DNA of 64,000 nt from assembly GCA_050952125.1 (NCBI GenBank), contig JBMNKK010000004.1, positions 310,001-374,000 on the forward strand. Reading direction: 5' to 3'. The notes under the pieces were generated by a model that saw only the letters and a list, made by a program, of their open reading frames with translations, was not told the origin of the DNA and ran no database searches. The position numbers and the translations under genes are program-made. How positions within the stretch are numbered: position 1 is the first letter of the stretch; every line of letters begins with the position of its first letter. Source of the stretch: UBA3951 sp050952125 (GTDB lineage Bacteria > Bacillota > Sulfobacillia > Fermentithermobacillales > Fermentithermobacillaceae). This document shows positions 7,469-16,960 of this stretch, one piece after another.

Positions 7469-8751
7469 GATTTCATCACCCACCTTAAGTCTTCCTCATG
7501 ACGTTCAATGCTCCAAACCTCAGTGCCTCTCCTGAAAACGGAACGCACCAGATTCCAGCCAAGCCTGTACGGCACCTCTCGGTAGTCGGAAGCGTCGAAG
7601 ACCACCATATCGGCAGCATACCCGGGAGACAGGCTCCCGACTTTCCCTCCTAACCCTATGGACCATGCTGCATTCCACGTTGCCGCCACAAAAGCCTCCT
7701 CCGGGCTCATATGAAGGGTAGAGCAGGCCAGGGTCAGGCAGAGGGGCATAGAGACAGCGGTGCACGTGCCGGGATTGAAGTCGGTACCGAGCGCGACCGC
7801 GGCTCCCCGGTCTATGAGCTCACGGGCGGGAGCGCCCGTCTTTCCAAGGAATACGGACGTAGCGGGAAGCAGCACGGCGATGGGCGGGACCTCAACCCCT
7901 GCCAACATTCTGATCCCTTCGTCTGACACCTTGAGCAGGTGCTCGCACGAAACAGCGCCGAGTTCGCAGGCCAGTTCTGCGGCGCCCGTCCACTCGAGTT
8001 CGTCCGCGTGCACTTTGAGCCCGAAACCGAGGGCTTTTGCCGCCTCAAGAATCCGGCGTGTCTCGTCGATCGTGAAGGCACCTCTGTCGCAGAACACATC
8101 CACGAACCGGGCCAGGTCCAATTTCCGCACCTCATCGAGCATATCGATGACGAGCCGTACGTAGGCTTCCCGGTCTTCGCTGTGTTCAGGCGGAACGGCG
8201 TGAGCTCCAAGGAACGTCGGAATGAGATCGATCGGATGCTTCCTTCCGCATTCTCGGATTACCCTTAGCTGCTTCAGTTCTGTCTCCAAGTCAAGCCCGT
8301 AGCCGCTTTTCGCCTCGGCTGTTGTAGTGCCGTTAGCCAGCATCCGGTCTAGGAACCGCATCGAGCGTTTCAGAAGCTCATCCTCTGAAGCCGCTCGAGT
8401 CTTTGCTACAGTCGACACAATGCCGCCGCCCGCTTGGGCTATTTCCAGGTAGGACTTGCCCGCGCTCCTCATCGCGTACTCCTCATGGCGCCAGCCGCCG
8501 AAGACCAGGTGAGTGTGAGCGTCAACGAAACCGGGAGTGACCAGCCGCCCTCCTACGTCAACTACAGTCTCAGGGTCTACCGACGCGGCAACGTCTCGCT
8601 TTGGCCCGGCAGCCACAACCGTGCCGTTCGCGACTGCAAGGCAAGCATCGTCGACTACATCCAGGTATCTCATTTCATTCCCATACTTAGGGCCTGAGCC
8701 GGATATACGGACCAGCTGACCAATCCCGGTAACCAAGAGATCCGCCTTCAT
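7465..8751 (-). CDS. hutI: Imidazolonepropionase
   Basis: This 428-residue metal-dependent amidohydrolase opens imidazolone-5-propionate to N-formimino-L-glutamate, the third step of histidine degradation. Metal-binding HTH lies at residues 79-81, with further motifs KSGYGLDLETELK, VHADELEW and LGTDFNPGT. All are typical of HutI. The start overlaps the end of hutH by ATGA, showing translational coupling. The urocanate hydratase gene (hutU) needed between the two steps is not in this window. Confidence 0.96.
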   Translation of the reverse strand: MKADLLVTGIGQLVRISGSGPKYGNEMRYLDVVDDACLAVANGTVVAAGPKRDVAASVDPETVVDVGGRLVTPGFVDAHTHLVFGGWRHEEYAMRSAGKSYLEIAQAGGGIVSTVAKTRAASEDELLKRSMRFLDRMLANGTTTAEAKSGYGLDLETELKQLRVIRECGRKHPIDLIPTFLGAHAVPPEHSEDREAYVRLVIDMLDEVRKLDLARFVDVFCDRGAFTIDETRRILEAAKALGFGLKVHADELEWTGAAELACELGAVSCEHLLKVSDEGIRMLAGVEVPPIAVLLPATSVFLGKTGAPARELIDRGAAVALGTDFNPGTCTAVSMPLCLTLACSTLHMSPEEAFVAATWNAAWSIGLGGKVGSLSPGYAADMVVFDASDYREVPYRLGWNLVRSVFRRGTEVWSIERHEEDLRWVMKS

Positions 8752-10265
8752 CCTAAATCCCCCGTCACCTGTGATACCGCGTCGGCCAGGCGGCCCGAGA
8801 TGATGAGTTCCCTGGCCGCGTCGACATCCCGCATCATTTCGCGATCATGTGTAACCTGAGGCACGCGCATCCTGAACAAGTCATAAGCTGCCCTGCCGGC
8901 CGGCGACAGACGCTCGCGATCCCTGAAGTCAATCGCCTGACAGGCAGCCATGTACTCAATCGCCAGTACTGTCGCCACGTTCCCGGCAATGTCCCTGGCC
9001 TTTCTGGCTGCTATGGTGCACATGCTGACATGGTCTTCCTGGCCTGCCGAGGTTGGTATGGTGTCGACCGAAGCGGGGTGCGCCAAGGCTTTGCACTCGG
9101 AAGAGAGAGATGCTGCCGTATACTGGAGCATCATCAGCCCTGAGTTTAGGCCCCCTTCACGCGTGAGAAACATCGGCAAGCCGCTCATTACGGGATCAAA
9201 CAGGCGGAACACTCGCCTTTCCGAGATATTCGCGAGGGAGCATAAGGAAAGGCCGAGATAGTCCGCGGCAACTCCCAGAGGCTGGCCGTGGAAGTTGCCT
9301 CCGGAAACTACGCGACCGTCGTCCATTACCAGAGGGTTATCGGTGGCTGAGCCGAATTCGACTTCAACAACTGCCCGCACATGTCCGAGACACTGCCGTA
9401 CTGCCCCGTGGACTTGAGGTATACACCTCAACGTATAGGCGTCTTGAACCCTTACCTCGCCGGGACGGGTGGCCAGTCGCGAGCCCGTGAGAAGCTTCCT
9501 CAGGTTTGAAGCAACCTCTCGAGCACCCGCATGCGGCCTTAGGTTTATGATCTCGTCGCCGTAAGCGTCGGGTATGACCGAAAGGGCTTGTCCGGATATC
9601 GAGGCAATGATGTCACCGGCTTTCGCTAGCCTGTATCCCAGATCAACTGTGAGACCCAAAACTGCAGCGGTCATCTGGACGCCGTTCGTCAGAGCCAGAC
9701 CCTCTTTGGCCTCCAACTGCAGCGGCTCTATGCCTGCTCTCGCCAGGGCTTCGGCCGCGGGCAAAAGCTCTCCACGATAGCGAGCCATCCCCTTTCCCAT
9801 AAGCGACAGGGCTATATGGGCAAGCGGTGCGAGGTCGCCGCTGGCACCCACAGAACCTTTCTGGGGCACGACGGGACACACGCCTTTGTTCAGCAACTCC
9901 GCCAGCGCTTCTACGACCGATAGGCGCACACCCGAGTTCCCTTTGGCCAAGGCGTTGGCGCGAAGGTAAGCGGCCGCCCTCACCTCCGGTTCGCTGAACT
10001 CCTCACCGGTTCCGACCGCGTGGCTGACCACCAGATTCTCCTGAAGAGTCCGTAGGTCATCCAGGGAAATGGCGACGTCCGCGAATTTGCCGAATCCCGT
10101 AGTAACTCCGTAGATACGCTTTCCCTCGCGGACGATATCCTCTACGGCTTCGCGAGACTTTCCGATCCGGCTGCGAGCGGCCTCGGAGATGATGACTTCC
10201 TCTCCGAGAGACACCCTGACGACCTCTTCGACCCTCTTGAACTCTCCGTCAATCACCACGGCCAT
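8748..10265 (-). CDS. hutH: Histidine ammonia-lyase
   Basis: This 505-residue lyase deaminates histidine to urocanate. The MIO electrophile forms from Ala-Ser-Gly at 141-143 in GSVGASGDLAPLAH. Other family marks are YGVTTGFGKFAD near residue 52 and the QEDHVSM segment. The ATG at 10265 has AAGGGGGA upstream, placed inside the end of the M16 peptidase gene, so the two overlap by 17 bp. It leads straight into hutI. Confidence 0.96.
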   Translation of the reverse strand: MAVVIDGEFKRVEEVVRVSLGEEVIISEAARSRIGKSREAVEDIVREGKRIYGVTTGFGKFADVAISLDDLRTLQENLVVSHAVGTGEEFSEPEVRAAAYLRANALAKGNSGVRLSVVEALAELLNKGVCPVVPQKGSVGASGDLAPLAHIALSLMGKGMARYRGELLPAAEALARAGIEPLQLEAKEGLALTNGVQMTAAVLGLTVDLGYRLAKAGDIIASISGQALSVIPDAYGDEIINLRPHAGAREVASNLRKLLTGSRLATRPGEVRVQDAYTLRCIPQVHGAVRQCLGHVRAVVEVEFGSATDNPLVMDDGRVVSGGNFHGQPLGVAADYLGLSLCSLANISERRVFRLFDPVMSGLPMFLTREGGLNSGLMMLQYTAASLSSECKALAHPASVDTIPTSAGQEDHVSMCTIAARKARDIAGNVATVLAIEYMAACQAIDFRDRERLSPAGRAAYDLFRMRVPQVTHDREMMRDVDAARELIISGRLADAVSQVTGDLG

Positions 10266-11577
10266 TGGAATTCCCCCTTTGGCCCAACTTCTTGTCTCTA
10301 ACTATGACACTCACTGCCCTCTCACGCTGGAAGGCACCTATCCTATCCTGAACATCGGAAACCGAAACTGCGCGAAGCATGCGCCCGTAAGTGAATATGT
10401 CCAGCCCAATATCATGTAGGTGCGCCTGCATTTCTCCTGCCGTGTCGAACGAATCGAACACTGTCACATAGCGGCCTATCGAGGCTCTCTTGACGCGTGC
10501 GAAGTCGTCCTCGCTCACCCCTTCATGCCGGGCGCGTTCAATCTCCCCGTAGATGCGGTCTATAAGTTTCTCAGGCGAGACGCTCTGAGCCGCTACTGCC
10601 GAGTACGAGTAGTCCGGCCACGACTCGTGGGAAGCGGACACCTCATCCAGAAGCCCCTCTTCATAAGCCTCGGTAAAGAAGGAGGAGCTCCTCCCAAAGA
10701 GGATATCCAAGAGCAAGTTGGTGGCAATCTCGCTTTTCAAGAGGCGAGCCCCGTTCTCGCCGGGAGCATCACCCTTCCACGCTACCTCCACTAGCGGAAC
10801 GGGCACCGGCAGGTTCACTTCGGAGTTTGCCCCCACATCGGGGGGCTCATCGGGGCGAATCCGCCGGATGCAACCGCCGTCCGATGGTACGCTGTAAAGA
10901 GCCAAGTACCTATCTGCGAGATCGTAGACCTCACCAGGCACAACGTCGCCGGCGACAAACAGCGCCATATTGGACGGCCGGTAGAAAGCACTGTGACAGA
11001 GATAGAGCAGATCCTTGTCGATGAGTCTGATTGAATGCTCGGTACCGGCAATATCTATGCGCACAGGGTGCTCCCGATAGAGAGCCTCGAGCACCTCTCT
11101 CGACAGGCGAGAGCCCGGTTCGTCGTTGTACATCCGGATTTCCTGCCCGATTATGTCCTGCTCCTTGGCAACCGATTCAGCGGTGAAATAGGGTTCCAGG
11201 GCAACTCTGAACACCATTCTGAGGGCCTCGGCAAAGTTGTCGAGAGTCCAGAATAGATATGAAGTGTAATTGTTTGCCGTGTAGGCATTGGCCGAAGCCC
11301 CCAACTTCGCGAACTCCTGAAAGGCCTCCCCCCAGCTCTTCTCGAACATTTTGTGCTCCAAGAAATGAGCTATCCCCGGAGGTACTTCGACCGTCTTGCC
11401 GCCAGGGAGCGCGAAGGCGTTGTCGTTGGAGCCGTAGTGAACCAGTATCTCGGCGTACTTGCGCTTGAATCCCCGCTTGGGTAGGACAAAGACATTCATA
11501 CCACCTACCACGGAGTGGTGGATCTCTTCGCATAGCGCTTCATCTCTCAGTACTGCCACTCCACCGGCTTCACTCAT
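10249..11577 (-). CDS. ymfH: M16 zinc peptidase, YmfH type
   Basis: A 442-residue pitrilysin-family protein. It carries the inverted zinc motif HFLEH at residues 71-75 with a downstream acidic stretch (KEQDIIGQEIR) supplying the third ligand, so it should be the catalytic partner. Start ATG at 11577 overlaps the ymfF stop by 8 bp and has AAGGGTG upstream. In Bacillota the YmfF/YmfH pair is encoded together, and current databases link it to EF-P modification; its proteolytic substrate is not established. Here it sits in one operon with hutH/hutI and an M24 peptidase. Confidence 0.88.
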   Translation of the reverse strand: MSEAGGVAVLRDEALCEEIHHSVVGGMNVFVLPKRGFKRKYAEILVHYGSNDNAFALPGGKTVEVPPGIAHFLEHKMFEKSWGEAFQEFAKLGASANAYTANNYTSYLFWTLDNFAEALRMVFRVALEPYFTAESVAKEQDIIGQEIRMYNDEPGSRLSREVLEALYREHPVRIDIAGTEHSIRLIDKDLLYLCHSAFYRPSNMALFVAGDVVPGEVYDLADRYLALYSVPSDGGCIRRIRPDEPPDVGANSEVNLPVPVPLVEVAWKGDAPGENGARLLKSEIATNLLLDILFGRSSSFFTEAYEEGLLDEVSASHESWPDYSYSAVAAQSVSPEKLIDRIYGEIERARHEGVSEDDFARVKRASIGRYVTVFDSFDTAGEMQAHLHDIGLDIFTYGRMLRAVSVSDVQDRIGAFQRERAVSVIVRDKKLGQRGNSNGRGD

Positions 11578-12913
11578 CTCTTCCATCACCCTTTGCCCTG
11601 AGAGCATACACAACCTTGAACTCGGCCTTGTCGGCTACGGCAACAACATCGTCCTTCGAGACCTTGAGGACGCGTGAGACCAGCTCTTCTAAAGACGCCG
11701 TACCTCCCATGATTTCGCGGCTAACCTGCCGTCTTACGAGCGCCGATTGAGAGTCACTCTCGGAACGAAGGCGCCTCACCAATCCGGCCTTGGTGTTCTC
11801 CAGCTCCTCAGTCGATATATCCCCATCCTTCATCGCCTTGACTTGCTCGACCACTAAGTCCCGCACGCGATGGCGCGTGCCGTCTCCGACCCCTGCCACA
11901 GTCAAGACCATACCTCTCCAAGAGTTGAGAGAACTGTGCGCGAAGTAGGCGAGGCTGTTTCTCTCTCGAATGTTCATGAAGAGCTTGGAGTGAGGAAAGC
12001 CGCCTAAGATACCGTCGAAAACAATCGCGGCCGGAAACATCGGGTGGCTCTCGGTGATCCCCGTAAAGAAGGCTTGGCACAACAGCGTTTGCTCTCCGGG
12101 CAGAAAGTCCTCAACTTCCAGAAGCGATTCGGGCGGCGGGGGAGGAGGGGAAGTCTCAGGCTCCTCAACCTCCACTCTCCGCGACTTGGGGAAACGCAGG
12201 CGAACCCTCTCCAGGATCTCTCCCAGTTCCTCCGCGCCTTCGCCTATGGCATATATGCTGACTGGAACTGACGACATGACGTCAGTCCATGTCTCCCATG
12301 TCTTGCCAGGATCTATGTGGGGCAGGTCCTCCAGTACTCCCCACGAGGGAAGGCCGCTCGGATTGCCTTTCGACAACTCTTCAACCATCCTCACAGTTGC
12401 GTAACGAGGGCGGTCGTTCACCATGCTGAGGATATCGCGGCGGTGCTCTTCACTCTCCATGTCGAAGCGTTCCTTGGGAAACGCGCCGTTTTCAAGGTAA
12501 GGGTCGGTCGCCACTTCCCAGATGAACGCCATCGCTTTGCCCAGGTTGATACCTTCGAGGCTGTCTCCATCGCCCTCGGCTCCTCCAAAGTGAAGAAACC
12601 GCGGCGAGGGTATATCGATCCCGAACCGCACAACCTGCATAGGCCCCATCTTGGTCGCGTCAGCGCCCATCCCGGCACCGTACATGTTCTCAAGGTGACG
12701 GGAAAGGTGCCGCAGAGTCGGATAGTTGACCGTCCCTCGCCTCAAGAGGCGCGGGATGACGGCTACTTGCGTCACTATCTCCCTCTTAAGCGGGACTCTG
12801 AAGAAGACATCTATTGAAAGAACCTTCCACTTACACTCGGAAAGGTAGCGGAACCTTATCCCGCTGCCCAGTTCGACTGTCTTAAAGTGATCTCCGGCAT
12901 GAGATGCGGACAA
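11570..12913 (-). CDS. ymfF: M16 peptidase-like protein, YmfF type (non-catalytic)
   Basis: A 447-residue M16-fold protein. The position of the HxxEH motif is degenerate (TLRHLSRHLENMYGA), so zinc is probably not bound. M16 enzymes often act as heterodimers of an active and an inactive chain, which fits this protein beside YmfH. It includes a Pro-rich linker, ETSPPPPPPESLL, between its two halves. The start is a TTG 5 nt after the stop of the preceding M24 peptidase gene; the ribosome site is weak, so a slightly different start is possible. Confidence 0.85.
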   Translation of the reverse strand: MSASHAGDHFKTVELGSGIRFRYLSECKWKVLSIDVFFRVPLKREIVTQVAVIPRLLRRGTVNYPTLRHLSRHLENMYGAGMGADATKMGPMQVVRFGIDIPSPRFLHFGGAEGDGDSLEGINLGKAMAFIWEVATDPYLENGAFPKERFDMESEEHRRDILSMVNDRPRYATVRMVEELSKGNPSGLPSWGVLEDLPHIDPGKTWETWTDVMSSVPVSIYAIGEGAEELGEILERVRLRFPKSRRVEVEEPETSPPPPPPESLLEVEDFLPGEQTLLCQAFFTGITESHPMFPAAIVFDGILGGFPHSKLFMNIRERNSLAYFAHSSLNSWRGMVLTVAGVGDGTRHRVRDLVVEQVKAMKDGDISTEELENTKAGLVRRLRSESDSQSALVRRQVSREIMGGTASLEELVSRVLKVSKDDVVAVADKAEFKVVYALRAKGDGRDE

Positions 12914-12918
12914 GTAAG

Positions 12919-14046
12919 CTACACCACCAGTTTACGGTCATCTGTCAAAAGGTTCCTCGGGTAAGAGGTCAGGCTCCTGAATCCGTTCTCCGTCATCACC
13001 ACGTCGTCCTCAATCCTCACCCCGCCCTTCCCCGGGATATAGATTCCGGGTTCGATAGTGACGGTCGTTCCTATTGGAAGCGGGGTCCGGTTTGACGCAA
13101 CGATATAGGGATCTTCGTGCACCTCCAGTCCCAGCCCGTGCCCGGTCCTGTGGATGAAGTAGTCTCCATAGCCGTACGAATCAATGACATCGCGAGCGAG
13201 GGCATCCACCTCGGCCCCGGTCATGCCCGGACGTGCCTGAAGCCTGGCGGCCTCGTTGGCCTTCAGCACAATCTCATACACCCTCTTCATCTCGTCGCTG
13301 ATCTCGCCGATCGCATAGGACCTCGTGATGTCACCCCAATACCCGTCGACGCAAACGGTCAAATCGAGCCAGGCGACATTTCCCTCCGAAACCGGGTTCG
13401 CTGAAGTACGTGAATGAGGGATGGCAGTGTCCGTGCCCGTGGCGAGAGCCATCCCTACCGCTTGGGCTCCTTTGGACTTCAGCTGCCTTTCGATCTCCCT
13501 CGCCACCTCGACTCCCCGGGCTCCGGGCACCAGAAGCCGCTTGGCTATATCGGCGCCAAGGTCGGTCAGTTCACAGGCCTTCTGCATGGCAGAAAGCTCG
13601 GTCTCGTCCTTTATCATGCGCAGCTTCTTCATGATTTCCCCGGCGTCTTCATACTCAATTCCGCCCACTGCCGCGCTAATGAGGGAGAACTCAAGAAGCC
13701 TCATGGACCTGTATTCAAGAGCCCACGTACCGGCGGCGCCTGCGAACACCTTTCCGAAAGCCGCGGCCGGACCGTCTTCGTCCGAAAAAGGTACGACCTC
13801 AAAGGCCAGTTCAACGCCCTCATCGGCGAGGCGCGCCACCACCGCGTCACCTTTTTGCGCCTCAAGTTCAGGCATAAGGAAGGTGGCCTTTCCATCTCGT
13901 GTAGCCACGCACAGCGTGGGCCTTTCCGACAGACCCATCCGCAGTCCGGTCATATAGAAGAGGTTAGGTCCGGGCATCAAGGCGATGCCTGAAGCACCGG
14001 ATTCACCAATCTCCGCCAAGAGGCGGTCCCATCTCTCTTTGTACAC
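12919..14046 (-). CDS. Xaa-Pro peptidase, M24B family
   Basis: A 375-residue cytosolic metallopeptidase that removes residues next to proline. The creatinase N-domain covers roughly residues 1-125 and the pita-bread catalytic domain the rest. Metal ligands are visible as Asp in WLDLTVCVDG and YWGDITRSY, His in HRTGHGLGLEVHE, and Glu in TIEPGIY and VRIEDDV. The GTG at 14046 is preferred because GGGAGGT lies 6 nt upstream; a TTG at 14064 overlaps the methyltransferase stop but lacks a ribosome site. Together with the M16 pair and hut genes it suggests peptide and amino acid catabolism. Confidence 0.92.
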   Translation of the reverse strand: MYKERWDRLLAEIGESGASGIALMPGPNLFYMTGLRMGLSERPTLCVATRDGKATFLMPELEAQKGDAVVARLADEGVELAFEVVPFSDEDGPAAAFGKVFAGAAGTWALEYRSMRLLEFSLISAAVGGIEYEDAGEIMKKLRMIKDETELSAMQKACELTDLGADIAKRLLVPGARGVEVAREIERQLKSKGAQAVGMALATGTDTAIPHSRTSANPVSEGNVAWLDLTVCVDGYWGDITRSYAIGEISDEMKRVYEIVLKANEAARLQARPGMTGAEVDALARDVIDSYGYGDYFIHRTGHGLGLEVHEDPYIVASNRTPLPIGTTVTIEPGIYIPGKGGVRIEDDVVMTENGFRSLTSYPRNLLTDDRKLVV

Positions 14047-14060
14047 GTCAATACCTCCCG

Positions 14061-14816
14061 TCAATCTTTCCTCGAGACGAAGTAGGCCCGGGACGTTGAA
14101 GATGTGGCGGGCCGGAAGCTGCAGGAATCGTACACCGCGAGCACGTTTAGCCCGGCGTCCTCAAGCCATTCGGCGACGCTTTCGAGAGGAAACGCGCGTT
14201 CGCGGTGAGTTTCGTCAAATCGCCTCCAGGTGCCGGCGTCCTTGATGAATCCTGTCAGCTGCACCCGCCACCACTTCCGCGACCTGTCGTAGACGTCTCT
14301 CCAGACCAAGTAGTAATCTGAACCTTCCATGATGTGGACTTCGTTGGGGATGATAGCCAACCGCTCCGGGGTGTTGACATCGAACACGAACATGCCGCCG
14401 GGCCTTAGCGCCTTCTCGACTTGGCGGAACGCTTTTTGGACATCACCCGGCTCAAGCAGATAGTTGAGGCTGTCGAATACACAGACCGCAGCATCAACAG
14501 GCTCACTCAGGGTAAAATCGCGCATGTCGCCGTATAGGAATTCGGCAAGAAGGCCATGAGACTTCAGCTTGCGGCGTGCAACCTGCAGCATCTTCAACGA
14601 TGAGTCAACGCCTACCACTCTGTAGCCCCTAAGGGCAAGCTGCAAAGACATACTGCCGGTACCGCAAGCGAGGTCCAAGACCGAAGTAGGGCTGAACCCG
14701 TAGAACGACCATACGCTCATTATGTAATCGAGCCACTGGCGGTAAGGAACATCAGCCATCACTTGATCGTAGATATCGGAAAAATGGACATAGGACTTTC
14801 TAGACCCGCGAGCCAA
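14061..14816 (-). CDS. Class I SAM-dependent methyltransferase
   Basis: A 251-residue protein with the SAM-binding motif VLDLACGTGSMSLQLA (about residues 42-57) and an acidic VVGVDSS at the end of strand 2, followed by a DFTLSEPVDAAVCVFDSLNYL motif and a KALRPGGMFVFDVN segment. These place it among small-molecule or protein methyltransferases of the Methyltransf_25 type. The substrate is unknown. It starts at a TTG with GGGGTGAGG close upstream and appears to be the first gene of the leftward operon running to 7238. Confidence 0.85.
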   Translation of the reverse strand: MARGSRKSYVHFSDIYDQVMADVPYRQWLDYIMSVWSFYGFSPTSVLDLACGTGSMSLQLALRGYRVVGVDSSLKMLQVARRKLKSHGLLAEFLYGDMRDFTLSEPVDAAVCVFDSLNYLLEPGDVQKAFRQVEKALRPGGMFVFDVNTPERLAIIPNEVHIMEGSDYYLVWRDVYDRSRKWWRVQLTGFIKDAGTWRRFDETHRERAFPLESVAEWLEDAGLNVLAVYDSCSFRPATSSTSRAYFVSRKD

Positions 14817-14890
14817 CGCCTCACCCCGCGACTGCTAGTATTCTCCAGCGGGGAGAAGCACTCCTGTCGGCGAACGGCCAAGGACGAAGG

Positions 14891-15991
14891 TTAGCCCTCG
14901 GGTAGGCTGGATTCTTGAGTCTCCACACTAGCCTCGCGCAGAGAGCGCATCAGCAGGTCCAGAAGAAAGTGGCGGGCGTACTGGTTTTCTCTTAACTTAT
15001 TGATATACATACGTTTTTCAGCAATCTTGATGAGATCATCGATCGTGACTCGAGAATGGGTTCGGGTGGCGCAGCCGAGAGAAATGCTTACCCCGGAAGA
15101 TTCACCGGAACTCTGACAACGCTCCCTGATCTCCGCACACACTCCGGCAGCCATCTGCGAATCCGCATCCGGCAAAACGATTATGAACTCGTCTCCGCCC
15201 CACCTTATGATTGTGTCGGTCTCTCTGCACGAGGCTTTCAGTATGGCCGCCGCGGCAACTAGCAGGCGATCTCCTTCATAGTGCCCCATTGTGTCGTTCA
15301 CCAGCTTCAGGCCATTTAGATCGCCCATGATGACGCTTAGAGTGTCTACTCCCGCGATCTTGCCGAGAAGCTTGGCCTCGAAGTAGGTCCTATTATGAAC
15401 GCGAGTGAGGGAATCATGGTAAGTTAGGTACTCGATACGCGCCTCGGTGTCCACCCGGCGATAGTACGCTGAAATCATGCCTGAGATGGTGACTAGCAGC
15501 CCAACTTCATCTGCCACCCACTCCCTGGCCCGGCTGTCTCCTACACAGAGCAGACCAACCGTATTTTGATTAGCCATTATGGGAACTGCAACTAAAGATC
15601 TGATGCGCGCCTCATCCATCAGCCGCCGTTCATCCGGCTTCAGGTTTGTCTCGGTCAGTAGGTCTCGGACTAGCACGTACCTGCCGCACCTTAGCTCAGC
15701 GTACCAAGACTCAAAACAGGCTGCGTCCAGGCCTTCAGAGAGAACGCTCCCTGACGGTGGAAGAGGCTGAACGCTCCAGTCTTGAACATCGGCAACGATT
15801 CTTCCGGAGTCTATTCGGCTAGCCGAACACCACGTTGCCTTGAGAACAAGAGCAACAGCCTTCAAGACGTCTCTCAGATCGCGTGATTCCTTTAGGATCA
15901 GGTTTTTGGCAACCTCGGCCACAGCACGGTCAAACGCCGCAGCCCTCCCGAGCGCGGACTCTGTGCAAATATGCCGGGACATATCCGTCAT
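14891..15991 (-). CDS. GAF-GGDEF diguanylate cyclase
   Basis: A 366-residue cytosolic signalling protein. A GAF domain spans roughly residues 30-175 and a GGDEF domain roughly 190-345. The active site GGDEF is intact, and an RETD inhibitory site sits exactly five residues before it. It should therefore make cyclic di-GMP from GTP, with product feedback. No membrane segment is seen. ATG 15991 is chosen because AAAGGGGGTGA lies 5 nt upstream; the in-frame GTG at 16000 overlaps that site. It is divergent from the two-component pair at 16239. Confidence 0.92.
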   Translation of the reverse strand: MTDMSRHICTESALGRAAAFDRAVAEVAKNLILKESRDLRDVLKAVALVLKATWCSASRIDSGRIVADVQDWSVQPLPPSGSVLSEGLDAACFESWYAELRCGRYVLVRDLLTETNLKPDERRLMDEARIRSLVAVPIMANQNTVGLLCVGDSRAREWVADEVGLLVTISGMISAYYRRVDTEARIEYLTYHDSLTRVHNRTYFEAKLLGKIAGVDTLSVIMGDLNGLKLVNDTMGHYEGDRLLVAAAAILKASCRETDTIIRWGGDEFIIVLPDADSQMAAGVCAEIRERCQSSGESSGVSISLGCATRTHSRVTIDDLIKIAEKRMYINKLRENQYARHFLLDLLMRSLREASVETQESSLPEG

Positions 15992-16134
15992 GAGAGTCAC
16001 CCCCTTTCCTTAACACATTTGCTCCCGATAGATAGGGCCTTCTCGAGGACTGTCATGATGTGACCAGTCTACGAAAGTGCTCCAGGTGTCCACTAGCCTA
16101 ACTGAATAGTGTGTGCATTTGCAAGCACTAGCTG

Positions 16135-16150
16135 TTAAAGTATTCTTTAA
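16135..16150. promoter_or_regulatory. Inverted repeat in the promoter region of the two-component operon
   Basis: TTAAAG-TATT-CTTTAA is a perfect 6-bp inverted repeat about 90 bp before the response regulator gene. A weak sigma-A-like pair (TTGCAA, 16-nt gap, TATTCT) overlaps it. It could be an operator, perhaps for autoregulation. No other feature was recognised in the 16001-16238 gap. Confidence 0.3.
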
Positions 16151-16238
16151 GAAGAAGGTACCTCTTAACCACATCTTTGCCGTAGCAGGAACTTTTCTGA
16201 TACATGTCAAATATGCAGGCATGGAGGAGTGTTGAAAT

Positions 16239-16949
16239 TTGTCAGGAGAAAGGGTTCTGATCGTAGACGACGAAGCCGAAATCAGCGAACTCCTAGGCCT
16301 TTACCTGACCAAGGAAGGTTACGAGGTAATCACTGCCCTTGATGGGCGCCAAGCCCTGGAACTGACCGGCAAGCAAAAGGTCGACCTAATCATCCTCGAT
16401 GTGCTGCTTCCGGGATTGGACGGTATTGAGGTCTGTACCGAGCTCCGCAAAGTTACCGATGTTCCCATACTGTTCCTCAGCTGTCGGAGTGACGATATCG
16501 ATAAGGTAATGGGGTTGGTGGCGGGCGGCGACGACTATATTACGAAACCGTTTAGCCCCCGCGAAATTGTAGCCAGAGTGAAAGCCCACTTACGCAGGTA
16601 CAGGATGGCGGCCGAAGCCAATACCCACGGCGGCCCGGAAGTTCTCAAATACCGGGACCTGGAGATAGACCTGCAGGGTTGCACCGTGAAGGTTCGAGGC
16701 GAGAAAGTGTACCTGTCTCGCAAAGAGTATGAGGTACTCGTCCTCTTGGCACAAAACCCCGATAGAGTCTTCAGCGCGGATGAGCTGTTCGAGAGGCTTT
16801 GGCAGGCACAGAGCCTGGGAGATATCCGCACCGTGATGGTGCATATATCGAACATCCGTAAGAAGATCGAGAAAAACCCTGCGGCACCCGAGTTTATAGT
16901 CACGGTGCGAGGAGCCGGATACAAGTTTGACAGCGGTGCTGCAGACTAG
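16239..16949 (+). CDS. OmpR-family response regulator
   Basis: A 236-residue two-domain regulator. The receiver domain has the acidic pair in VDDEAE, the phosphorylated Asp in LIILDVLLPG and the signalling Lys in YITKPFSPRE. The C-terminal winged-helix DNA-binding domain spans roughly residues 140-232, with LSRKEYEVLVLLAQNP and RTVMVHISNIRKKIE. The TTG start follows GGAGGA with a rather long gap. The histidine kinase begins 12 nt after the stop, so the two form a pair. Targets are unknown. Confidence 0.93.
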   Translation: MSGERVLIVDDEAEISELLGLYLTKEGYEVITALDGRQALELTGKQKVDLIILDVLLPGLDGIEVCTELRKVTDVPILFLSCRSDDIDKVMGLVAGGDDYITKPFSPREIVARVKAHLRRYRMAAEANTHGGPEVLKYRDLEIDLQGCTVKVRGEKVYLSRKEYEVLVLLAQNPDRVFSADELFERLWQAQSLGDIRTVMVHISNIRKKIEKNPAAPEFIVTVRGAGYKFDSGAAD

Positions 16950-16960
16950 ACAGGAACACT

